Shown: positions 17,610 through 24,907 of the stretch, piece after piece
Layout: every line of letters starts with the position of its first letter
Numbering within the stretch: position 1 is the first letter of the stretch
Assembly (NCBI GenBank): GCA_945898095.1
Contig: CAMDHE010000019.1
Coordinates: 1-47,389 of the forward strand
Direction of reading: 5' to 3'
Source of the DNA: Roseateles toxinivorans
GTDB taxonomy: Bacteria; Pseudomonadota; Gammaproteobacteria; Burkholderiales; Burkholderiaceae_C
Length of the DNA: 47,389 bases
Position numbers and translations under genes: made by a program
The notes under the pieces: model-generated
Told to the model about the DNA's origin: nothing
What the model saw: the letters and a program-made list of their open reading frames with translations, nothing else
Databases searched by the model: none

Positions 17610-18422
17610 CTAGCGTCGGGGAAAAAGATCATTCAACTCGACGCTGAGTTGATAGACGTCAGGACGCAGAAAGTGGGTGGTCATCTCCACCGGTTCACCC
17701 TGCGTGTTGCGGGAAATGCGATCCAACACCAGCAGCATCGAGCTTTGTGAAATCTCCAATGCAGCGCTGGTGGCCAGATTAGGTTGACGGCATGAAACTA
17801 GGAATTGGGCCTGTGCCAACTTCAGCCGCAGCTTCTTTTGCAGAATGTCGTAGATCGGCCGTGAATCCACATCGGCGCGGGTGATTCGGCGGCCGATATG
17901 CGGCGGTATGTGGATGCGGGTGATGGCATGGGGTACGCCGCGCGAAATGTATCTGCGCTGGTAGGTCAAAACGGGCCGTTCCCAGCTGTCCAGTTCAGGT
18001 GGGAGGTCCGGCGTTTCATTCCACTTGAACTCTGTAACTTCGACGCTGATGTCTTCGCCGATCTGGCGAAAGGTCTCCAAAAACGGGGCCATACGGTCAA
18101 TGGAATGCACGATCTTGGGCAGGTGCCGGGAGACAAAGGTGCCTTTTCCCTGCTTGCGCACCAGCACCGATTCATCGACCAGGCGTTGCATCGCCTTGCG
18201 CACTGTTGATCGGCTCACGCCATAGGCCTGCATCAGCGCTTCCTCGGTTGGAATCTGGCCACCAGGCGGTACGTTCACCACCAACTGCTGGCGCAGTCGG
18301 TCAGCGATTTGTTCGTACAGCGAATACGCGCAACCACGCTCAAGCGACTGTGCAGTAGCCGGTTGCTGGGGCGCTGCAATGGTTTCAAAAGTCGGGCGCG
18401 CTAGAGATTCAGGTTTGGGCAT
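17610..18422 (-). CDS. GntR family regulator with UTRA (HutC-type) effector domain, copy 1
   Basis: A 270-residue repressor-type regulator: winged helix at about residues 36-105 (YSLYEQIADRLRQQL, then TEEALMQAYGVSRSTVRKA) and a UTRA ligand-binding domain after residue 120. The ATG at 18422 is preferred; a GTG at 18449 would add nine residues. It is transcribed away from the permease gene, with about 100 bases between them, and so is the obvious candidate to control both divergent units. UTRA domains usually bind small metabolites related to the pathway substrate. A second GntR/UTRA gene closes the island at 38811-39650. Confidence 0.93.
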   Translation of the reverse strand: MPKPESLARPTFETIAAPQQPATAQSLERGCAYSLYEQIADRLRQQLVVNVPPGGQIPTEEALMQAYGVSRSTVRKAMQRLVDESVLVRKQGKGTFVSRHLPKIVHSIDRMAPFLETFRQIGEDISVEVTEFKWNETPDLPPELDSWERPVLTYQRRYISRGVPHAITRIHIPPHIGRRITRADVDSRPIYDILQKKLRLKLAQAQFLVSCRQPNLATSAALEISQSSMLLVLDRISRNTQGEPVEMTTHFLRPDVYQLSVELNDLFPRR

Positions 18423-18474
18423 GGATGTAAGTACCAATAGGTTGAACACGGAAATTGTTGCACCCTCAGTAAAT

Positions 18475-18490
18475 CGTATGTTAACGTATG
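18475..18490. promoter_or_regulatory. candidate regulator site: direct repeat CGTATG-TTAA-CGTATG
   Basis: In the space between the divergent gntR and permease genes, CGTATG occurs twice with a 10-base period, separated by TTAA. The spacing of one helical turn would place both copies on the same face of the DNA. It is the only conspicuous repeat in this intergenic stretch, so it is a plausible binding site for the adjacent GntR protein. GntR operators are more often inverted repeats, so this is tentative. Confidence 0.35.
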
Positions 18491-18520
18491 CGAACCTTAT
18501 AGGTCAATAAATGCCAGACA

Positions 18521-19375
18521 ATGGCGAGGAGACAGCACTTGGATATGCGAGCGGAAGTTGCTCCACCCGTACCGATGCCTTCATTGCGGCCGCAATTACG
18601 CAGGCGTTGGCAAATGCCCGACATGTTGATCTCGGCAATGGCTATGTTGTTTCTGGCGCTGGTCTGGACAGGGGTCAGCACGTCGGGCTGGCTGCCACAG
18701 GGATACCTGCCGACGCCGCGTGAATTGGGGGTTGAACTGTCCACTCTGTTCACGCTCGGCTACAAGGGCGTCTCGATCTGGCACCACATGGGTATCAGCC
18801 TGTTCCGCACGCTCAGCGGCTTTCTGCTGGGTGTCAGCCTGGGCATTCCATTGGGACTGCTCACCGGCTACAGCCGGGTCGGCAGCGCGATGGTTTCACC
18901 CATCATGGCCTTCATACGACCGATTCCGCCGATAGCATTCATCCCGATGGTGGTGCTGTACTTCGGTCTTGGCGAAACCGGCAAGGTGGCACTGATCTTC
19001 TGGACCGCATTTAACTACCTGCACGTCAATGCTCATGCTGGTGCGGCCAATGTGCCCATCGCCTACCAGCGTGCAGCGCAGTCGATTGGCTTGACTCCCA
19101 CGCAGACCTTTTTCCGGGTTGTACTGCCCTCGGCCATTCCCCAAATTTTCACCGGTCTGAAAGTCGGAATGGCGCTCAGCTGGGCAGTTGTAGTGGCGGC
19201 CGAACTCGCCGGCGCCCAGTCGGGTCTGGGCTACATGATTTCGGACGCTGCGCTCACCTTCCGCATTTCAGCTGTCTTCATCGGCATCGCCTTGATTGGC
19301 GCTATCGGTTTGATGCTGAATATCGCGATCAACCTGTTGGAAACCAAGTTGGTGCACTGGAAGGGCCGCGGATGA
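18521..19375 (+). CDS. ABC transporter permease, NitT/TauT/SsuC type
   Basis: A 284-residue inner-membrane permease with about six membrane segments beginning near residue 34. The family loop is clear around YQRAAQSIGLTPTQTFFRVV followed by LPSAIPQIFTGLK. It begins the plus-strand unit; ATGs at 18521 and 18545 are both possible, the latter 13 bases after GAGGAG. It is the only permease gene in the island, and its ATPase partner is encoded 12 kb downstream (31194-31997), with three binding proteins scattered in the island. Its stop overlaps the start of the CoA-transferase gene by 4 bases. Likely ligands in the family are sulfonates, nitrate, aromatic acids such as phthalate, or thiamine precursors. 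Confidence 0.92.
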   Translation: MARRQHLDMRAEVAPPVPMPSLRPQLRRRWQMPDMLISAMAMLFLALVWTGVSTSGWLPQGYLPTPRELGVELSTLFTLGYKGVSIWHHMGISLFRTLSGFLLGVSLGIPLGLLTGYSRVGSAMVSPIMAFIRPIPPIAFIPMVVLYFGLGETGKVALIFWTAFNYLHVNAHAGAANVPIAYQRAAQSIGLTPTQTFFRVVLPSAIPQIFTGLKVGMALSWAVVVAAELAGAQSGLGYMISDAALTFRISAVFIGIALIGAIGLMLNIAINLLETKLVHWKGRG

Positions 19376-20037
19376 TCGACAAGCGTTGCTCTTCGGTCGA
19401 AGCTGCGGTAGCCGGCATCCAATCCAACAGCACTGTACTCATCGGCGGTTTTGGAGACATCGGCGTGCCGCTGCGGCTATGTGCTGCACTTGCTGAGTGC
19501 GACGTGCACGGGCTGACTATCGTGTCGAACAATGCCGGCACAGGTGAAAACGGCCTGTCGCTTCTGTTCAAGCATGGCCGCGTGAGTCGTCTGATTGCAT
19601 CCTTTCCATCGCAAGCAGGTGCCGATCACTTTCTTCGCGCCTGGCGCGATGGCGAGGTCGAGGTGGAGCTGACACCGCAGGGAACGCTCGCAGAACGCTT
19701 GCGGGCCGGGGGGGCGGGTTTGGGCGGATTCTTTACGCCGACAGGCTTTGATACGGAACTGACGCAAGGTAAGGAGACGCGGTTTATTGACGGCGTTGGC
19801 CATGTTTACGAGACTGCTCTCAAGGCTGACTTCGCGCTCGTCAAGGCCCAGCGAGCCGACCGGTTTGGCAACCTGCGCTACCGCTTGGCCAGTCGCAACT
19901 TCAACCCGCTAATGGCCATGGCGGCGCGTTACACGATTGCCGAGGTGGGTCAGATCGTCGAACTGGGCACCATCGAACCCGACGATGTACACACCCCGGG
20001 TGTCTATGTGGACCGTGTTGTGGAGTGCGCCGCATGA
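19372..20037 (+). CDS. family I CoA-transferase, subunit A (3-oxoacid/3-oxoadipate type)
   Basis: A 221-residue alpha subunit of a 3-oxoacid or 3-oxoadipate CoA-transferase (ScoA/PcaI/AtoD group). The glycine-rich CoA-binding segment TVLIGGFGDIGVPLRLC is at about residues 21-37, and the C-terminal half shows ALVKAQRADRFGNLRYR, a strongly conserved family stretch. The enzyme moves CoA from a donor such as succinyl-CoA to a free acid. Subunit B follows with a 4-base ATGA overlap. In this context it probably activates the carboxylic acid made by the aldehyde dehydrogenase at 33269-34717. Confidence 0.94.
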   Translation: MIDKRCSSVEAAVAGIQSNSTVLIGGFGDIGVPLRLCAALAECDVHGLTIVSNNAGTGENGLSLLFKHGRVSRLIASFPSQAGADHFLRAWRDGEVEVELTPQGTLAERLRAGGAGLGGFFTPTGFDTELTQGKETRFIDGVGHVYETALKADFALVKAQRADRFGNLRYRLASRNFNPLMAMAARYTIAEVGQIVELGTIEPDDVHTPGVYVDRVVECAA

Positions 20038-20687
20038 GCCGGGCCGGTCAAGGCTGGAATGACGACGAACTGGCGCGGCGCGTGGCGCTCGCGCTGCCAG
20101 ACGGCGCTTGTGTCAACCTCGGCATTGGCCTGCCGACCCAGGTAGCCCGCCATGTGCCGGCTGGGCGCGAGGTGCTGTTCCATAGCGAAAATGGATTGGT
20201 CGGCATGGGCCCGGCGCCCGAACCCGGCCATGAAGACCCGGACATCGTCAATGCAGGCAAGAAGCCGGTCACGCTGGTCACCGGCGCGGCCATCGTGCAT
20301 CAGGCGGATTCTTTTTCTCTCATTCGTGGCGGTCGACTGTACGCATCGGTGTTGGGTGGTTTACAGGTATCAGCGCAGGGCGACCTAGCCAACTGGAAGG
20401 TGCCTGGCGCGCCAGGTGTGGGCGGCGTGGGTGGTGCGATGGATCTGGCCGTGGGAGCGCAGCGTGTGTTTGTGATGATGCGCCACACCGACAAGTCCGG
20501 TGCGCCCAAACTGGTTTCGGCTTGTACTTTTCCGCTCACGGCACGTCGCTGCGTCACCACGGTTTTCACAGACCTGGGCGTAATCGACTGCCTTGACGGG
20601 GAGTTCGTAGTCCGAGAACGAGCGCCTGGCGTGTCTGAAGAAGACCTGCGCGTCGCCACCGGCGGCCCGATACGTTTTGCAATCTGA
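20034..20687 (+). CDS. family I CoA-transferase, subunit B
   Basis: A 217-residue beta subunit with the catalytic glutamate in SENGLVGMG (Glu 52), which forms the glutamyl-CoA thioester in this family, and the N-terminal VNLGIGLPTQVA segment. The ATG at 20034 overlaps the stop of subunit A. Together the two make one functional transferase of the usual total size. A different type of CoA-transferase (family III) is used in the operon to the right of the island, so the two operons activate their acids independently. Confidence 0.95.
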   Translation: MSRAGQGWNDDELARRVALALPDGACVNLGIGLPTQVARHVPAGREVLFHSENGLVGMGPAPEPGHEDPDIVNAGKKPVTLVTGAAIVHQADSFSLIRGGRLYASVLGGLQVSAQGDLANWKVPGAPGVGGVGGAMDLAVGAQRVFVMMRHTDKSGAPKLVSACTFPLTARRCVTTVFTDLGVIDCLDGEFVVRERAPGVSEEDLRVATGGPIRFAI

Positions 20688-20693
20688 CTATTC

Positions 20694-21479
20694 ATGGAGA
20701 ATCGATTGAATCGTTTCAAAGGTAAGGTTGTCGTTGTCACCGGCGGAGGTGGCGGCATGGGCGTTGAGTTTTGCACTGCGTTTGCACGCGAGGGCGCCCA
20801 GGTGGTGTTGGCCGATTGGTCCGAAGGCAGCGTCAAAGTGGCTTGCGAGACCCTCGCGTCGCGCGGCTATGCGGTGCACCCCCTGGTGATCGATGTGGCT
20901 GACGAAAATACCGTGCGCCCAGCATTCGACCGCTTGGTGCGCGAACTGGGTTCAATCGATGTGTTGGTCAATGGTGCCGGTATAAGACCGGTCGGTGTAT
21001 CGCTGGACCAACCGCTGGCCGACTTTGAAGCCACTCTGCGCATCAACGTCACCGGCGTATTCATTTGTGCCCGCGAAGCCGGGCGGCATATGTTGGTGCA
21101 GCGGAGCGGTTCCATCATCAACATCGCCTCGGTCAATGGAGTGAGGGGTGTCACGGGCATGGCGGCCTATTGCGCGTCCAAGGCTGCGGTGATCTCGCTC
21201 ACTCAGACATTGGCCAGCGAATGGGCGCCGCACGGTGTGCGCGTCAATGCCATTCTGCCGGCGCAGGTCGAGACGCCGATGATCGCCGAACAGGTGGGGG
21301 CCGAACGAGTGCGCCGCGAGGAGCGAATTCCGCTCGGCCGCTACGGCAAACCGGCGGAGATTGCTGCTGCAGCCTGCTTTCTGGCGTCGGACGCCGCATC
21401 CTTCATCACCGGGCATCCGTTGGCGCTGGACGGCGGCTACCTGGCCTTCGGCTTCCGGCCTGCGGTGACTCCGTCATGA
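20694..21479 (+). CDS. short-chain dehydrogenase/reductase (FabG-like)
   Basis: A 261-residue classical SDR. The NAD(P) motif TGGGGGMG is at 16-23, the structural NGAG at about 93-96, and the catalytic residues Ser 146, Tyr 159 and Lys 163 (YCASK) are all present. Asp 41 after the second strand suggests NAD rather than NADP. A TTG at 20706, five bases after GGAGA and giving the usual MNRFKGK start, may be the true start; the ATG at 20694 has no ribosome site. It would oxidise or reduce a hydroxyl group of the CoA ester or free acid in the pathway. Confidence 0.92.
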   Translation: MENRLNRFKGKVVVVTGGGGGMGVEFCTAFAREGAQVVLADWSEGSVKVACETLASRGYAVHPLVIDVADENTVRPAFDRLVRELGSIDVLVNGAGIRPVGVSLDQPLADFEATLRINVTGVFICAREAGRHMLVQRSGSIINIASVNGVRGVTGMAAYCASKAAVISLTQTLASEWAPHGVRVNAILPAQVETPMIAEQVGAERVRREERIPLGRYGKPAEIAAAACFLASDAASFITGHPLALDGGYLAFGFRPAVTPS

Positions 21480-21994
21480 GCAGCTCCAACAATGACATCG
21501 GCTTTGCCGAAGTTGACGAGATCCTACGCATCATTGACCAGTTTCCTGCCGCCGAAATCGTCTATGAACGCGGCGACCTGAAGTTGCATGTTCGCCGCAC
21601 CGGGTCAGTGGCCCCTGGGCATACTGGACCGCTGCTGGTCGCTGCGACGGAGACCCAGTCTGCGGTAGTTGCCACTGCGGCAAGCGCACCGGTTGGGCTC
21701 GAGGCAGTCACGATTGCGCCCGTGGTGCAGAGCGATCGCTCTGGTCAACTTGCCGTTGAGTCCCCCATGATTGGTGTTTTTTACGCCGCCCCAGCGCCGG
21801 GTGCCGAACCCTTCGTCAGCGTCGGACAGTTAATTGCCCGCGGCGACGATCTATGCATCATCGAAGTCATGAAGGTCATGAACACGATGACGTCTCCCTG
21901 GTCCGGTACGGTGATGGCGGTCTGCGCAGCTAACGCCTCGTTGGTCGAACGCGGTCAGCCCTTGATGTGGATACAACCGACAGGGGATGCATGA
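21476..21994 (+). CDS. biotin carboxyl carrier protein, AccB-like
   Basis: A 172-residue carrier with an N-terminal part like AccB (about residues 10-42), an Ala/Pro/Val-rich linker and a C-terminal biotinyl domain starting near SPMIGVFYAAPAPGAEPFV. The biotin-attachment lysine is Lys 133 in EVMKVMN. Most carriers have (A/S)MK(M/L) here, so Val on both sides of MK is unusual. The ATG overlaps the SDR stop (ATGA). It would be charged with CO2 by the biotin carboxylase at 23558-24907 and serve the HMGL-type carboxyltransferase at 24904-26397. Confidence 0.9.
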   Translation: MSSSNNDIGFAEVDEILRIIDQFPAAEIVYERGDLKLHVRRTGSVAPGHTGPLLVAATETQSAVVATAASAPVGLEAVTIAPVVQSDRSGQLAVESPMIGVFYAAPAPGAEPFVSVGQLIARGDDLCIIEVMKVMNTMTSPWSGTVMAVCAANASLVERGQPLMWIQPTGDA

Positions 21995-23148
21995 TGAACG
22001 CAACATCCACTCCATGTGCGGCTATTGTCGGCGTTGCCGAGTCAGACCTCGGCATAGTGACGGGCAAGACGGCATGTGATTTGGCGGTGCAAGCCTCTCT
22101 GCGTGCATTGGACGATGCCGGGCTGTCGCTGTCTGACGTCGATGGCCTGTTCACTGCCAACCTGTCGCGCTTTTCCGTCACATTGCTGGCCGAGCATCTG
22201 GCCATCCAACCTGCCGTGCTGGACTGCACCATGACCGGCGGTTCTTCCTTCGAGATGCATGTTGGCCACGCTGTGTCGGCCATCCGTGCCGGCTTGTGTG
22301 AGGTGGCTTTGATCGCCTACGGAAGCGTGCAGCGCTCGCGCAAGATGCGGAACATGCAGGGTTTCAGCGAAAGCGGCACTTCTGCGGCGCAGTATGAAAA
22401 CTGTTATGCGCCGCTCTTCCCGCTGTCGTTCTACGCCATGGTGGCGCAGCGTTACATGCATGAAACCGGCGCCACATCTCAGGACCTGGCTCAGGTGGCG
22501 GTAGCGGCTCGGCAGTGGGCGGCATTGAATCCGAAGGCGTTCAAGCGCGACCCACTTAGCATCGCCGACGTATTGGCCTCACCGCTGGTGAGTTCGCCGC
22601 TGCGCGGATTGGACTGCTGTCTCATCACCGACGGCGGTGGCGCTGTGGTCGTGACCTCACTCTCGCGGGCGCGTGACATGCGCTGCAAGCCGGTGCTGGT
22701 GCTCGGTCACGGCGAGGCAACCACCCACGATGCGATGTCGCAAGCGCCAAACCTACGCCACCACGGTTCGGCCGACTCCTCGCGCCGCGCCTACAAGATG
22801 GCGGGGGTGGTGCCAGCAGACATCGATGTTGTGCAACTCTACGATGCCTTCACCATCAACGTTTTGGTGGGATTGGAAAACCTGGGTTTCTGCGAATTCG
22901 GCGCTGCCCGGGATTTCATCGCCGGAGGCCGCATCGCCCCTGGCGGGGATTTTCCGCTAAATACGCAAGGCGGCGGTTTGTCCTATTGCCATCCCGGCAT
23001 GTTTGGAGTCTTCCTCTTGATCGAGGCGGTGCGTCAATTGCGTGGCGAATGCGGACCGCGCCAAGTGGCAGACGCGAAGCTTGCGCTCTGCCACGGCACA
23101 GGCGGAATCTTCAGCTCGCATTCAACCGTCATTCTCGGAGTGCAGTGA
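21991..23148 (+). CDS. thiolase-like protein (SCP-x/lipid-transfer type)
   Basis: A 385-residue thiolase-fold protein of the non-canonical SCP-x/Ltp group. Where true thiolases have the nucleophilic cysteine, this sequence has MTGGSSFEMH (about 81-90) with no cysteine; the C-terminal LCHGTGGIFSSHS (His 368) and YCHPG region (near 330) are kept. The gene is followed at once by a DUF35 gene, the arrangement of the steroid side-chain aldolases such as Ltp2 with ChsH2. A retro-aldol or related C-C cleavage of a CoA ester is therefore more likely than classical thiolysis. The start is the ATG at 21991, overlapping the carrier stop and preceded by AGGGG. Confidence 0.88.
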   Translation: MMNATSTPCAAIVGVAESDLGIVTGKTACDLAVQASLRALDDAGLSLSDVDGLFTANLSRFSVTLLAEHLAIQPAVLDCTMTGGSSFEMHVGHAVSAIRAGLCEVALIAYGSVQRSRKMRNMQGFSESGTSAAQYENCYAPLFPLSFYAMVAQRYMHETGATSQDLAQVAVAARQWAALNPKAFKRDPLSIADVLASPLVSSPLRGLDCCLITDGGGAVVVTSLSRARDMRCKPVLVLGHGEATTHDAMSQAPNLRHHGSADSSRRAYKMAGVVPADIDVVQLYDAFTINVLVGLENLGFCEFGAARDFIAGGRIAPGGDFPLNTQGGGLSYCHPGMFGVFLLIEAVRQLRGECGPRQVADAKLALCHGTGGIFSSHSTVILGVQ

Positions 23149-23555
23149 TGACAGCACCACGCCCCCTGCCCGAAATCGATGCCGAGGCCGCGCCATTCTG
23201 GGCTGGTTCAGCAGGCCACCAGTTGCTGGTGCAATTCTGTAACGCCTGCGGCAACCATCAACATTACGCGCGGCCGTTCTGCACAAGCTGTCGCGGTCGC
23301 GACTTGAAGATGGTGCCCAGCTGCGGCACCGGCGTCCTGCACTCCTTCACTGTTGTACACCGTGGCCCTTTCGACGATCTCCCCACGCCCTATATCGTGG
23401 CGCTGGTCAAACTCGACGAAGGGCCTACGCTGCTGAGCCATTTGGTTGAGTGCGATCCAGCATTGGCGCGGTGTGACATGCCGGTGCAGGTGGCCTTTGA
23501 GCCGCTGCGTGACGGTATCGTGCTGCCGGTCTTTAGGCCGCGCCTGCAAGGCTGA
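23148..23555 (+). CDS. DUF35 protein: zinc ribbon plus OB fold
   Basis: A 135-residue partner of the thiolase-like protein. The N-terminal rubredoxin-like zinc ribbon has CNAC and CTSC pairs (about residues 28-47), followed by an OB-fold domain that in characterised cases helps bind the acyl-CoA. It overlaps the thiolase-like stop by one base (TGATG), so the two are made together. In steroid degradation the equivalent subunit is required for aldolase activity. The gene ends two bases before the biotin carboxylase start. Confidence 0.9.
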   Translation: MTAPRPLPEIDAEAAPFWAGSAGHQLLVQFCNACGNHQHYARPFCTSCRGRDLKMVPSCGTGVLHSFTVVHRGPFDDLPTPYIVALVKLDEGPTLLSHLVECDPALARCDMPVQVAFEPLRDGIVLPVFRPRLQG

Positions 23556-23557
23556 GC

Positions 23558-24907
23558 ATGAAGCGCGTATTGGTCGCTAACCGAGGCGAGATCGCTCTGC
23601 GCATAGTTCGCGCCTGTGCTGAGCAGGGCTTGGAAACGGTCGCTGTCTATTCCGATCCCGACCGCGATCTGCGTGGCGTGCAATGTGCCACAGCGGCCCT
23701 TCGACTAGGGCCGGCACCCGCCCGTCATAGCTACCTCAACAGCGACTTGTTGATCGCCGCAGCGCGGGCAACCGGTTGTGATGCCGTACATCCGGGTTAC
23801 GGCTTCCTCTCCGAGGACGCCTCGTTCGCGCAAGCCTGTCTCGATGCCGACCTGACTTTCATCGGCCCGCCACCAGCCGTGATTCGACAGATGGGCGACA
23901 AGATCGCCGCCAAGCACCTGGTCGAGTCCTTGGGTATTCCGCTCGTGCCCGGCGGGACCATTGCTGAAGATGCCAAGCTTGCCGAATTCGCTGCCACGCT
24001 GCCATACCCTGTCTTGCTGAAGGCCGCAGCCGGTGGTGGTGGTCGCGGAATGCGGGTAGTGCTGACGAAGGATGAATTCATCCCTTCACTGATCGCCGCC
24101 CGCCACGAGGCGCGTGAAGCTTTTGGTGACGCGACCGTGTACTGGGAATGCTATGTGCGCAACGCGAGGCATATCGAGGTACAGGTTCTGAGCGACGGAC
24201 ACGGCCATCACGTGCATCTGGGTGAGCGTGATTGCAGTCTGCAGCGCCGGCACCAGAAATTGCTCGAAGAGAGCCCTAGCCCCCTACTCACCGCCGCCAA
24301 ACGTGCCGACCTGTGCGAGGCGGCCCTGCGGATCGTACGCAGGCTCGACTACCGTAGCGCCGGCACGATCGAGTTCTTGTTCGATGTCGACCGGGGTAGT
24401 TTTCATTTTATCGAGATGAACACGCGTATCCAGGTCGAGCACCCAGTTACCGAGATGGTGACTGGCGTGGACCTGGTGCGTGAACAGTTGCGTATCGCTG
24501 CGGGATGGAGCATCGACCTGGATCAGATGCAGCGCTTGCCATCGGGCCATGCCATAGAGTGCCGTATCAATGCCGAGGACCCGGCTCGCGATTTTGCACC
24601 CTGTCCGGGCAAGATTACACGCCTGGTGCTGCCCGGCGGGCCAGGTGTGAGGGTCGACACTCACTGCGAGGCAGGCACCGTGGTGTCGCCTTACTACGAC
24701 TCGATGATCGCCAAACTCATTGTCTGGGACCTGGACCGTAAATCAGCCTGCCGTCGCATGGTGCGCGCGCTGCAGGAACTGGTGGTCGAGGGCGTCACCA
24801 CAACGACGGCTTTTCACCTCGAAGTCCTGCAAACCCCAGACTTCGTGAATTCAACTTACAACACGCGCTGGATCGGCGAGCGAGCAAGCCGGGAGAGGTC
24901 CTTATGA
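23558..24907 (+). CDS. biotin carboxylase (AccC-like)
   Basis: A 449-residue ATP-grasp enzyme that carboxylates carrier-bound biotin with bicarbonate and ATP. It has the N-terminal KRVLVANRGEIALRIVRAC, the glycine-rich ATP loop AAAGGGGRGMRVV, the HLGERDCSLQRRHQK stretch and NTRIQVEHPVTE with the catalytic Glu and Arg. Length is that of AccC. It sits between the DUF35 gene and the carboxyltransferase, whose start overlaps its stop. With the separate carrier and carboxyltransferase it forms a three-polypeptide carboxylase distinct from the one at 42104-46892. Confidence 0.95.
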   Translation: MKRVLVANRGEIALRIVRACAEQGLETVAVYSDPDRDLRGVQCATAALRLGPAPARHSYLNSDLLIAAARATGCDAVHPGYGFLSEDASFAQACLDADLTFIGPPPAVIRQMGDKIAAKHLVESLGIPLVPGGTIAEDAKLAEFAATLPYPVLLKAAAGGGGRGMRVVLTKDEFIPSLIAARHEAREAFGDATVYWECYVRNARHIEVQVLSDGHGHHVHLGERDCSLQRRHQKLLEESPSPLLTAAKRADLCEAALRIVRRLDYRSAGTIEFLFDVDRGSFHFIEMNTRIQVEHPVTEMVTGVDLVREQLRIAAGWSIDLDQMQRLPSGHAIECRINAEDPARDFAPCPGKITRLVLPGGPGVRVDTHCEAGTVVSPYYDSMIAKLIVWDLDRKSACRRMVRALQELVVEGVTTTTAFHLEVLQTPDFVNSTYNTRWIGERASRERSL

